Below are positions 1 to 5,773 of a DNA stretch of 9,515 bases, one piece after another. The notes beneath the pieces were generated by a model that searched no databases, had not been told where the DNA came from, and was given only the letters and a program-made list of their open reading frames with translations. The stretch's first letter is position 1. The number at the start of each line of letters is the position of its first letter. A program made the translations under genes and the position numbers. Origin of the DNA: a bacterium (GTDB lineage: Bacteria > Ratteibacteria > UBA8468); contig DAOVGU010000211.1 in assembly GCA_030672255.1 (NCBI GenBank), forward strand, positions 1 to 9,515, given 5' to 3'.

Positions 1-422
1 ATATTCTGCGATAAAATATTAATCCCATCGGCATCCAAGATTATTGGTTTATTAATTTGGGGGAGAAGAGCCAGGAGAAAATTCGTGGTCTCTCTCTGGG
101 TGGAAAGGCCAGGACCAATGGCAAATCCATCTATCTTTTTAGAAAATTCCAAAATCTGGGGCAATGCTTGGGTCGAGAGGGTCTTCTCTTTGGTTTCCGG
201 AAGAGGTTTTGTCATTACCTCGGTTAATTTTACTTCAAGGATGGGATTAAGGCTTTCAGGGATTCCCAGGGTTACAAGGCCCACTCCTGCCCGTAAAGCG
301 GACAAACTACAAAGGGCAGCCGCTCCTGTAAGCCCCGGGGAGCCACCGATCACCAAGAGATGCCCGTAATTCCCTTTATGGGAATCGAATTTCCTCTTTG
401 TCAAAACTAAGGGAATCTTCAT
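1..422 (-). CDS. nnrD: ADP/ATP-dependent NAD(P)H-hydrate dehydratase (YjeF C-terminal type), 3' end outside window
   Basis: This enzyme family repairs damaged NADHX and NADPHX by nucleotide-dependent dehydration in the cytoplasm. I read 140 residues from ATG at 422. The N-terminal region has the family pattern HKGNYGHLLVIGGSPGLTGA (residues 15-34), then an alanine-rich helix and AGVGLVTLG. GPGLST (about 103) and LDADGIN (about 130) are the glycine-rich and Asp-containing segments of this ribokinase-like fold. Only a short lead-in precedes the kinase-like domain, so the epimerase domain found in fused Nnr proteins is absent and must be encoded elsewhere if present. The start lies one base after the stop of the UroD-like gene upstream, which implies co-transcription. 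There is only a weak GGAAAA purine tract ahead of the ATG, so translational coupling is likely. The C-terminal half is beyond position 1. The family call is secure. Confidence 0.9.
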   Translation of the reverse strand, partial: MKIPLVLTKRKFDSHKGNYGHLLVIGGSPGLTGAAALCSLSALRAGVGLVTLGIPESLNPILEVKLTEVMTKPLPETKEKTLSTQALPQILEFSKKIDGFAIGPGLSTQRETTNFLLALLPQINKPIILDADGINILSQN

Positions 423-423
423 T

Positions 424-1572
424 TTAATATTTTCCGTATTCTTTAGCGGTTTCATACATCGCAATAATATTTTCTACCGGCGTTCCGGAAAGGACAGCAT
501 TACTGGTTCCAAAGATGTAGCCTCCTCCTTTAGCTGCTTTATCAATGCAATTCTTTGTTTTTTTTATAACCTTTTCTTTAGTTCCTGTTCTCAAAGTATG
601 ACAACTGATATTTCCCCAGAAGGTAAGATGTCCATGTTCTTTCTTTAATTTTCCTAAATCCATTCCGGCGTCTCCTTCTATCTCCCCATATCCATGAATA
701 CCACTTTCTCCAAATAAATCTTCTGCTATTGGCCAAAGGTTACCGTCGCTGATAAAAAGATAATAAATGCCTAATTCACCGCATAAATTTGTAATTTTTC
801 TTAATCGTGGAAGCATAAATTTATGAAAAATAGACGGAGAATAGAAAGGCCCATTCTTACTTGCCATATCTCCTCCACCACAAACGACTTTTATTCCCAT
901 TTTTGCCTGGATTTTTATTGCCTCTAAACTACCGGCAACTTGGATGTCCAAGTATTTCTCTATTGCTTCTGAATATAATATCGTTGCTTCTAAAAAGGCA
1001 GGGGTATAACCAATAGTTAATCCTCCACCTCCTAAGACCACCAATTTTTTGCCAAAAATATCCAAGAGTTTCTTTGTTTCAAAAAAGTTTTCTTTTTTTA
1101 AGGGAGAACGATTAGAAAATTCTTTTTCCATCTCTCCCACTATTTCAGGAACCTCCTCAGGCTGTAAGTGATTTCGCCAGGAATCCACCACTCCAAAGGT
1201 TTGGGAAACAGCGTCATAGCGATTGATATGCCAACCTTTTTTATTCTTTTCTCCATAGAGAAAATTATATTCATCAAGCTGTCTGGTCGGTTTTTCTTTT
1301 AACCTCCAGGGCAATCCCACGGCATCCAATTCAAAATATTTAGTAAATTTAATTAATTCCTCCCATAATTTTTCTTCAAATTCCTGGTGTGCTTCCTCTC
1401 CTTTCATCCAAGCTTTCGCTTCTTCATAATGTAAAGAGGTTGAGCCACTGAGGTAAACCTTCTTGCCCCAAATCTTTGCTATTACATCGGAAGGGAGAAT
1501 ATAGGTATAAATAGGGACTCTGTCTCCTTCCTTATGTTGAAAAGCAGAAAGCATTCTTTCTTTACCGGTCAT
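424..1572 (-). CDS. UroD-family protein (uroporphyrinogen decarboxylase/methyltransferase superfamily), second of a pair
   Basis: The protein has about 382 residues. It opens with MTGKERMLSAFQHKEGDRVP, the usual start of UroD-superfamily proteins, and ends with a GNISCHTL segment, a GGGYIFGTSN segment and TPVENIIAMYETAKEYGKY, all typical of this fold. The superfamily includes haem-pathway HemE and the MtaA/CmuA/OdmB-type corrinoid methyltransferases. It does not look like true HemE: it is longer, divergent, and no other tetrapyrrole genes are near. At the position where relatives carry HxC or HSDG it reads FISDGN (about 274-279 from this start), so the usual metal-site His is replaced. I place the start at ATG 1572 because AGGTGA lies about 9 bases upstream; a GTG at 1584 is in frame and would add four residues. 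It overlaps the preceding paralogue by 11 bases. Substrate unknown. Confidence 0.85.
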   Translation of the reverse strand: MTGKERMLSAFQHKEGDRVPIYTYILPSDVIAKIWGKKVYLSGSTSLHYEEAKAWMKGEEAHQEFEEKLWEELIKFTKYFELDAVGLPWRLKEKPTRQLDEYNFLYGEKNKKGWHINRYDAVSQTFGVVDSWRNHLQPEEVPEIVGEMEKEFSNRSPLKKENFFETKKLLDIFGKKLVVLGGGGLTIGYTPAFLEATILYSEAIEKYLDIQVAGSLEAIKIQAKMGIKVVCGGGDMASKNGPFYSPSIFHKFMLPRLRKITNLCGELGIYYLFISDGNLWPIAEDLFGESGIHGYGEIEGDAGMDLGKLKKEHGHLTFWGNISCHTLRTGTKEKVIKKTKNCIDKAAKGGGYIFGTSNAVLSGTPVENIIAMYETAKEYGKY

Positions 1573-2629
1573 TCTCTCTTTCACCTGTTAATTTTTTATA
1601 ACTTTTTCCATATTCCCAGAAAGCCTCATACATTGCTTCAACATTCTTTAATGGAACTTCATGTCCGACAGAACCCCTTAAAATAAGACCACCTTTAGAA
1701 GTAGCCAAGGTTTTAATCATATTTTTGACGTATTCTTTCATTTCGGAAGGTTTCCCATAAGGGAGAAGGTATTGCCGGTCAACGTCGGTAAGAATAGATA
1801 TTTTCCCTCGGCATATTTTTGCCAATTCTTCAAAAGATGTGCAGGAGAATTGAGGATAAAGAACATCTACCCCCATCTCTATGAAATCTGGAAGTATCTG
1901 CATAATGTAACCATCGCTGTGAAAGGTTAGATTAACCTTTTGACTATGCACAAAATCTATAACTCTCTGGTATCTTGGTTTAAATATCTCTCTCCATAAC
2001 TTTGGAGAAATAAGAAGATCTTTCTGAGAACCCCAATCATCGGCAAGAGTGAAGCCATCTACCCCTGCTTTTATCAAATATTTTGCCGCCTTTAATAAAT
2101 ATTCTTCGGTAATTATGTCGGCTAATTCCTCCACTTTTTCTTTATTAGCAACTAAATCAACATAAAAATTCTCTATCCCTCTCAACCACTGCATCCTTTC
2201 AAAAAGGTTAAAGCCACCTCTAAAACATCCCCAAATACTTACATAATATCCTTGACTATGATTTCTTTCTATATTTTCCTTAAGCAGCTTAAAATTCTCT
2301 TCGTTTTCGTAAGGTAAAGGAGGTACTCGGAAATTCTTCAACTGGTTCCAATCTTTCAATGCCGGTTTTTTCACTTCGCCCATCATCCCTGATAACAAAT
2401 CTAACCATACACATCCCCATTCATCTTTGTATTCTTTAGGATAAGTTTCCTCCTCTTCTTCTGGAATCTTGAAACCAGCAGGACCAAAATCGGAAGGATA
2501 ATCTTTTAGAAATTCGTTTAATTCCTGGGCATATTTTCTGACAAATTCACTTGAAAAGACATAGCAAATAGGTAATCTATCCGGCTCCTCAAAATGAATA
2601 CTCCTACTTACCCTTTCTCTTGATTGCAT
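1562..2629 (-). CDS. UroD-family protein (uroporphyrinogen decarboxylase/methyltransferase superfamily), first of a pair
   Basis: The protein has 355 residues. Family landmarks in order: RERVSRSIHFEEPDRLP (3-20), a DEWGCVW segment (69-75), LADDWGSQ (195-202), ISPKLWREIFKPRYQ (207-221), FHSDGYI (236-242), GVDVLYP (253-259), and a C-terminal VPLKNVEAMYEAFWEYGK (325-342). In MtaA-type methyltransferases a His-X-Cys motif and a later Cys bind zinc. Here the equivalent is HSDG (237-240) with Cys263 and Cys273 downstream, so the metal site, if any, is altered. Members of this branch are common as unassigned 'uroporphyrinogen decarboxylase family' proteins. A role in corrinoid- or folate-linked one-carbon transfer is an inference from family only; no corrinoid protein gene is visible here. 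It starts 25 bases after the acpS stop and its end overlaps the second UroD-like gene by 11 bases, so the two are likely coupled in translation. Confidence 0.87.
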   Translation of the reverse strand: MQSRERVSRSIHFEEPDRLPICYVFSSEFVRKYAQELNEFLKDYPSDFGPAGFKIPEEEEETYPKEYKDEWGCVWLDLLSGMMGEVKKPALKDWNQLKNFRVPPLPYENEENFKLLKENIERNHSQGYYVSIWGCFRGGFNLFERMQWLRGIENFYVDLVANKEKVEELADIITEEYLLKAAKYLIKAGVDGFTLADDWGSQKDLLISPKLWREIFKPRYQRVIDFVHSQKVNLTFHSDGYIMQILPDFIEMGVDVLYPQFSCTSFEELAKICRGKISILTDVDRQYLLPYGKPSEMKEYVKNMIKTLATSKGGLILRGSVGHEVPLKNVEAMYEAFWEYGKSYKKLTGERENDR

Positions 2630-2654
2630 ATCCCACTATTCCCTTTTGGACATT

Positions 2655-3041
2655 TTATTTTGCCGGATTATGTTCTAAAAGACAATGGGCAATGGCATAA
2701 TCCCCGCTGTGGGAAATGCTTAAAAATGATTTTATTTTCTGTTTACCTATTAAGAATTTAGCAGAACCTTTTAGTTGATAGAAAGGTTGACCACCCTCTT
2801 TATTACTGATCTTGATCTCCTTCCATCTGATCCCAGACCTCTCAGCCCTTCCCAGAGCCTTTAGAAATGCCTCCTTGGCCGCAAATCTTCCAGCCAGATG
2901 CGGATAGGGAATTTTCTTCTTCTGGCAGTAGGCGAGTTCTTCGGAAGTAAAGATTCTCTCGCTAAAGTGCCTTCCCCATCTTTCAATTGCCTTCTTGAGT
3001 TTTTTGATATTAACGATATCAATACCTGTGCCAAATATCAT
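2655..3041 (-). CDS. acpS: Holo-[acyl-carrier-protein] synthase
   Basis: AcpS transfers 4'-phosphopantetheine from coenzyme A to a serine of apo-ACP, which activates ACP for fatty-acid synthesis. The 128-residue protein has the complete family signature: GTGIDIV at 4-10 with metal-binding Asp8, RFAAKEAFLKAL at 52-63 with the second metal ligand Glu57, and SISHSGDYAIA at 108-118. The length is normal for the short trimeric AcpS type. Its ATG overlaps the lemA stop by four bases (ATGA), a classic coupling arrangement, and the first UroD-like gene begins 25 bases after its stop. AcpS genes are frequently beside the NAD(P)HX dehydratase gene; in this window the two UroD-like genes lie between them. 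Confidence 0.97.
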   Translation of the reverse strand: MIFGTGIDIVNIKKLKKAIERWGRHFSERIFTSEELAYCQKKKIPYPHLAGRFAAKEAFLKALGRAERSGIRWKEIKISNKEGGQPFYQLKGSAKFLIGKQKIKSFLSISHSGDYAIAHCLLEHNPAK

Positions 3042-3622
3042 TTTTGTCCGGGAAAGTTAAATTGAATCTTCACGTCCTTTCTTTCTTCCTCGGATACTTC
3101 GAAGAGTTCATTCGGGGTGAAGTTACAGGCGGTGGCGATAAACTTATCCGGAATTTGATGAATCCTGATATTGTAGATATTCACGCTCTCGTTATAGAGT
3201 TCTCTTCTATCGGCAATTTGATTTTCCAAAAAACTGATTCTCTCCTGCAATTGAGCAAAGCGTTGATCGGCTTTCAGCGCCGGATATCTCTCAACGACGA
3301 CAAACAGACCTTTTAAGGCACCGGCTAATGCTCCCTCGACCTTGGACTTCTCGCCCACAGTTTTTGCTCCTAAATAGGCGCTACGTAAAGAGGTAATCTT
3401 CTCTAAAGTCTCCCGCTCATACTTCATATATCCCTCGCAGACACTGACCAACGTGGGTAGTTCATCATGCCGTTGTTTAAGAAGAACATCAATGTTGCTC
3501 CAGTTTTTTCTGACATTGCGCCGCAGGCGAATAAGACCATTATAGATAGTAATAAAGTAACCGACAAGCCCAACAATCAGAAAACCTACAATAACCAAAA
3601 AAACAATCGATCCCGCACTCAT
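3038..3622 (-). CDS. lemA: LemA family membrane protein
   Basis: The 194-residue protein starts with one N-terminal membrane segment (about 5-27, SIVFLVIVGFLIVGLVGYF) followed by the LemA hallmark YNGLIRLRRNVRKNWSNIDV (27-46), then LLKQRHDELPTLV and GYMKYERETLEKI. The remainder is predicted mostly helical, matching the LemA helical bundle exposed outside or in the periplasm. The C-terminal YNIRIHQIPDKFIA and FELFEVSEEER-like stretch (here NELFEVSEEER) is also typical. The molecular function of LemA is unsettled. The gene directly upstream encodes a GIDE-domain membrane protein, a recurrent partner of LemA, so the two probably act together at the envelope. A G-rich tract (AAGGGGGG) lies just ahead of the ATG and serves as ribosome binding site. 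The stop overlaps the acpS start. Confidence 0.95.
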   Translation of the reverse strand: MSAGSIVFLVIVGFLIVGLVGYFITIYNGLIRLRRNVRKNWSNIDVLLKQRHDELPTLVSVCEGYMKYERETLEKITSLRSAYLGAKTVGEKSKVEGALAGALKGLFVVVERYPALKADQRFAQLQERISFLENQIADRRELYNESVNIYNIRIHQIPDKFIATACNFTPNELFEVSEEERKDVKIQFNFPGQK

Positions 3623-3625
3623 TTT

Positions 3626-3697
3626 CCCCCCTTCTCATTCCTCCCCCTCAAGGAAGGGCTCCCATCCGGTGGATGGGAAAGAGGAGGTAGGTGGGGG
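3626..3697 (-). repeat. GC-rich imperfect palindrome in the lemA leader
   Basis: The 99-bp gap between the GIDE gene and lemA is nearly filled by an imperfect palindrome. The core is CCCATCC at 3661-3667 and GGATGGG at 3671-3677 with a 3-base loop. Outside it lie CCTCC (3640-3644) facing GGAGG (3683-3687), and a C-run (3626-3631) facing a G-run (3693-3697). In the lemA transcript the pyrimidine-rich 5' arm could pair with the G-rich ribosome binding site. Similar C/G-rich hairpins are common dispersed repeats in bacterial genomes, so a mobile-repeat origin and a regulatory role are both possible. Confidence 0.55.
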
Positions 3698-3721
3698 TGA
3701 ATTTCTGCATTCATCTGCGGT

Positions 3722-4678
3722 TCATAATTTGGTAAGTAAATAGACAATCGTAATCAGGGTTAAAAGGGCTCCTCCGAAAATAAGAAAAAAAGTTTTGCCT
3801 CCTAAAGCAGAAGTAATCTCCTTTTCGCTCTTATTAGAGATAATAAAATTCTTTTCCTCCTCTCCTTTACCGATGATAACATCTGCTAAACCGGTTAGGT
3901 CCATTTTTGCTTGCGCCCGCTTCTTCGCCTCTTCCTGATTGACTGCGGCCTCAGCCTTTTGTTTCATATAAAAATATTCAACGTCATCAAACCATCCATC
4001 ACCGGTAGTGTCAAACTCCTTTCTCTTTTCCGGGTCCTTCGTCCATTCAGAAATTCTTTTTGCAATTTTCTCCTTGTGCTCAGCCACATAATCCCGGCTC
4101 TTTTTAGCCGTTCCCAGAACATAAACATTTTCCTTAGGCATAATGTAACTTTCCACATATCTCATACTACCGGTCCTGGCCATTAGAGGGCTGACACTCT
4201 GCTTTTTATCTGGTGAAGAGGAGATATATCTGGGTTCCAAATTAATCCGGGCCTCGTTAGGGTCAACCAGAACTTTGCCCGTGCCATCATCAACATAGAA
4301 AGGAAGTCCGGAACTGCCTTCAGAAATCGTTTGCCAGTGAGCGCTGCGCTGAGTTCGGACAAACTGCTCAACTTTATAACGATAGAAGACGCAATCGGCT
4401 TTGGCATAGAGGCTTCTTAAAGGTTTAGGGGTAATGGAAATCGCTCTGCCAATCACCTCCACCAGACCTAAAGCTAAAGCACTGATTTTGGAGGTGGGAA
4501 TGTTTTGAATGAGTCTTTTACGATTTAAGGAGACAAATCCCTGGAAGAAAAGCCAGATGCCAAATACCGCTATAATTATTGCCCAAATTAGTTGTCGGTC
4601 TAGATGAAAAAAGTCCTCAGCTATCCCGGTGGCGACTATCAACACTACGAAGACAATCGCCACTATCTTTCTGTTCAT
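3722..4678 (-). CDS. GIDE-domain membrane protein with an EF-hand-like loop
   Basis: The 318-residue protein has two N-terminal membrane segments (about 5-20 and 30-48) and one at the C-terminus (about 297-315). The region from about 70 to 190 matches the GIDE/MULAN-type domain: LGLVEVIGRAISI, CVFYRYKVEQFV (96-107), W115, then PFYVDDGTGKVLVDP (126-140). In animals this domain occurs in the mitochondrial E3 ligase MULAN; bacterial versions lack the RING finger, as here, and often accompany LemA. At 223-234 lies DTTGDGWFDDVE, which has Asp, Thr, Asp-Gly, Asp and Glu in the spacing of an EF-hand calcium loop. A Lys/Glu/Ala-rich helix follows (about 237-265). No Shine-Dalgarno precedes the ATG, but a CATAAT box ends six bases before it, so the mRNA may be leaderless. 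Function unknown; envelope maintenance is inferred. Confidence 0.85.
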   Translation of the reverse strand: MNRKIVAIVFVVLIVATGIAEDFFHLDRQLIWAIIIAVFGIWLFFQGFVSLNRKRLIQNIPTSKISALALGLVEVIGRAISITPKPLRSLYAKADCVFYRYKVEQFVRTQRSAHWQTISEGSSGLPFYVDDGTGKVLVDPNEARINLEPRYISSSPDKKQSVSPLMARTGSMRYVESYIMPKENVYVLGTAKKSRDYVAEHKEKIAKRISEWTKDPEKRKEFDTTGDGWFDDVEYFYMKQKAEAAVNQEEAKKRAQAKMDLTGLADVIIGKGEEEKNFIISNKSEKEITSALGGKTFFLIFGGALLTLITIVYLLTKL

Positions 4679-4684
4679 CGGGAA

Positions 4685-4690
4685 ATTATG
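4685..4690 (-). promoter_or_regulatory. Candidate -10 box for the GIDE-lemA-acpS operon
   Basis: CATAAT on the minus strand ends six bases before the GIDE gene ATG (4678), with no ribosome binding site between. That spacing places transcription initiation on or next to the start codon, as in leaderless genes. I do not see a good -35 hexamer at the standard distance, so this is tentative. Confidence 0.35.
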
Positions 4691-4711
4691 GAACCACGGA
4701 ACAGCGTATCT

Positions 4712-4882
4712 GTCATTGCGAGGGATTTATCCCGAAGCAATCCGACGAAGTCGTTGCGAGGAGTGGAACGGTTGCGAGGCGAAGCCAAAGCAAACTCGGA
4801 GATTCCTCGCTTCACTCGGAACAGGCTCCGCAATCTCAAGAAGTGAGGGATTGCCACGCTCATTTCATTCGCTCGCAATGAC
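4712..4882. repeat. Inverted-repeat element with GTCATTGCGAG ends (MITE/REP-like)
   Basis: This 171-bp element has perfect 11-bp terminal inverted repeats: GTCATTGCGAG at 4712-4722 and CTCGCAATGAC at 4872-4882. Subterminal GAAGCAATC (left) and GGATTGCCACG (right) extend the partial symmetry. It fills most of the spacer between the rpmA stop and the GIDE start. Intergenic elements with ends of the TGTCATTGCGAG type are widespread in several bacterial phyla. No transposase is encoded, so it is non-autonomous. Several open frames of 70-100 codons cross it on both strands; their basic, low-complexity translations do not resemble proteins and I treat them as spurious. Confidence 0.8.
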
Positions 4883-4907
4883 TTCGTCACTTTTAACTTT
4901 AAATTTA

Positions 4908-5144
4908 CTACGGTCTTACGCTTATCCTTCTTCCCTCAAATAAGACCGTGCCATCAATCAGGGAAAAGAGGGTATCATCCCGGCCGAGGCCGACATTGCG
5001 ACCCGGGGAAAATTTTGTTCCTCGCTGCCGCACCAGAATGCTTCCGGCGGTAACTACCTGTCCGCCAAATCTTTTCACCCCTAACCTTTTGCTTGCGCTA
5101 TCCCGGCCATTACGACTTGCTCCTAATCCTTTCTTATGTGCCAT
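4908..5144 (-). CDS. rpmA: 50S ribosomal protein L27
   Basis: L27 is a large-subunit protein whose N-terminal tail reaches toward the peptidyl-transferase centre. The 78-residue sequence is unmistakable: MAHKKGLGASRNGRDS, KRLGVKRFGG, AGSILVRQRGTKFSPG and GRDDTLFSLIDG. It begins with MAHKKG, the form without the cleaved N-terminal extension of Firmicutes. The C-terminus is short (VLFEGRRISVRP) because the basic loop usually following the FE motif is reduced. The start is ATG 5144, set by the conserved N-terminus; the frame stays open seven codons upstream but that part is not L27. Only GAGGGG touching the ATG precedes it, while a strong AGGAGG lies about 40 bases upstream beyond a hairpin. The usual partners rplU and obg are absent. 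Confidence 0.97.
   Translation of the reverse strand: MAHKKGLGASRNGRDSASKRLGVKRFGGQVVTAGSILVRQRGTKFSPGRNVGLGRDDTLFSLIDGTVLFEGRRISVRP
4910..4949 (-). repeat. 9-bp inverted repeat at the rpmA 3' end
   Basis: ACGGTCTTA (4910-4918) and TAAGACCGT (4941-4949) form a perfect 9-bp inverted repeat around a 22-base loop, inside the last 14 codons of rpmA and reaching the stop codon. In RNA it could form a terminal hairpin, but no U-run follows on the minus strand, so it is not a standard intrinsic terminator. Confidence 0.5.
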
Positions 5145-5178
5145 CCCCTCTGTGTCTCCCCACAAGTGGGGAGAACAT
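5134..5178 (-). CDS. Possible 14-codon upstream ORF overlapping the rpmA start
   Basis: Immediately downstream of the strongest ribosome binding site in the region (AGGAGG, five bases before the ATG) is an ORF reading MFSPLVGRHRGDGT and then TAA. It is in a different frame from rpmA and ends 11 bases inside it. It may be a leader peptide that couples ribosomes to rpmA, or a by-product of a short insertion that moved the rpmA ATG away from its original ribosome binding site. The peptide itself has no recognisable motif. Confidence 0.35.
   Translation of the reverse strand: MFSPLVGRHRGDGT
5155..5174 (-). promoter_or_regulatory. Perfect hairpin between the Shine-Dalgarno and the rpmA start
   Basis: CTCCCCAC and GTGGGGAG (5156-5173), extended by one T-A pair, form a 9-bp perfect stem with a 2-base loop. 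It lies between a consensus AGGAGG (about 5184-5189) and the rpmA ATG (5144). In RNA the stem would bring the distant ribosome binding site closer to the ATG. No U-run follows, so it is not a terminator. Confidence 0.55.
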
Positions 5179-5195
5179 TACCACCTCCTTTTTTT

Positions 5196-5342
5196 ACGTA
5201 GAGACGAGGGAGTTTCTGTAGCGTGCCTTTGAAGATGCGAGCGGGCACGGTGTCCGAAGGACGAGCGAGCAGATTCACAGAGTGAAATCAGACTCGCTGG
5301 GTCTGATGAACGTGCCGCCTAAGAAACTGCCCGAGTCTCCCG
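5196..5342. repeat. Palindromic multi-hairpin element touching the tRNA-Glu 3' end
   Basis: The ends are imperfect inverted copies: on the left ACG, GAGAC, GGG and AGTTTCT (5196-5217), and on the right the complements of AGTTTCT, GGG, GAGAC and ACG read inward from 5342-5343. Inside are GTCC-GAA-GGAC (about 5252-5262), TTCAC-AGA-GTGAA (about 5274-5286), TCAGAC/GTCTGA (about 5288-5306) and a GGCACG/CGTGCC pair closing the centre. There is no plausible ORF. It separates tRNA-Glu from rpmA and could be a MITE-like element or a structured RNA made from the tRNA transcript. Confidence 0.6.
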
Positions 5343-5415
5343 TAGCCCCAAGGGGATTCGAACCCCTGCTTGATGGCTGAGAACCACCCGTCCTAAACCC
5401 CTAGACGATAGGGCC
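5343..5415 (-). tRNA. tRNA-Glu (anticodon CTC)
   Basis: A full 73-nt cloverleaf can be drawn: acceptor GGCCCTA with TGGGGCT, D-stem GTCT/GGAC, anticodon stem GGTGG/CCATC with loop TTCTCAG giving anticodon CTC, a 4-nt variable loop, T-arm AGGGG-TTCGAAT-CCCCT and discriminator A. The first acceptor pair is a G-U wobble (G1, U72). CCA is not encoded. CTC is the minor Glu isoacceptor reading GAG; a TTC isoacceptor must exist elsewhere. The gene stands at the head of the minus-strand block, opposite the tRNA-Val/Asp pair. Confidence 0.93.
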
Positions 5416-5562
5416 AATGATACAGTTAAGAGTTAAAAGTGTAAAGTTGAAAGCAAAACCATTTATATACTACCATAAAAAAAAGTTTGCTACAAGATTA
5501 ATCTGAAAGACTAATTACGCATATTGCTACTGAAGTAAGCATATAGATTAGCAGCGCAAGTT

Positions 5563-5591
5563 TTGACAAGAAGGAAAGAAAAGGTTAAAAT
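5563..5591 (+). promoter_or_regulatory. Sigma-70-type promoter of the tRNA-Val/tRNA-Asp operon
   Basis: TTGACA (5563-5568), a 17-base spacer and TAAAAT (5586-5591). Initiation about seven bases downstream (near 5598) leaves a 5' leader of only about three to four bases before the mature end of tRNA-Val at 5601. Confidence 0.8.
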
Positions 5592-5600
5592 TATTGATTG

Positions 5601-5673
5601 GGGCGAGTGGCTCAGCTGGGAGAGCGTCTGCCTTACACGCAGAAGGTCGCAGGTTCAAGCCCTGCCTCGCCCA
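5601..5673 (+). tRNA. tRNA-Val (anticodon TAC)
   Basis: Complete 73-nt cloverleaf: acceptor GGGCGAG/CTCGCCC, D-stem GCTC/GAGC, anticodon arm TCTGC-CTTACAC-GCAGA with anticodon TAC, variable loop AGGTC, T-arm GCAGG-TTCAAGC-CCTGC, discriminator A. CCA is not encoded. It is the first gene of a two-tRNA operon, 26 bases before tRNA-Asp. Confidence 0.96.
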
Positions 5674-5699
5674 CAAGAATACTCCAAAAACCCAGATAT

Positions 5700-5773
5700 G
5701 GGGACGTCGCCTAGTGGATTAAGGCCCCGGACTGTCGATCCGGTGATCGTGGGTTCGAGTCCCATCGTCCCCG
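5700..5773 (+). tRNA. tRNA-Asp (anticodon GTC)
   Basis: Complete 74-nt cloverleaf: acceptor GGGGACG/CGTCCCC, D-stem GCCT/AGGC, anticodon arm CCGGA-CTGTCGA-TCCGG with anticodon GTC, variable loop TGATC, T-arm GTGGG-TTCGAGT-CCCAT, discriminator G as expected for Asp. CCA is not encoded. Its last 17 bases (5757-5773) plus three following bases recur twice downstream at exact 144-bp intervals. Confidence 0.97.

Noticed and set aside
85..369. 94-codon plus-strand ORF
   Set aside because: It is the complement of the well-conserved NAD(P)H-hydrate dehydratase coding sequence.
3467..3700. 77-codon plus-strand ORF
   Set aside because: Complement of lemA and its palindromic leader; no independent support.
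4579..4943. Several overlapping ORFs of 70-104 codons on both strands
   Set aside because: They cross the inverted-repeat element and the ends of flanking genes, with Arg/Ser-rich non-protein-like translations.
5416..5421. TATCAT as -10 box of tRNA-Glu (with TTTACA 17 bases upstream)
   Set aside because: Initiation would fall inside the mature tRNA, which cannot yield its 5' end. The true tRNA-Glu promoter must lie further upstream in 5416-5560 and I could not define it.
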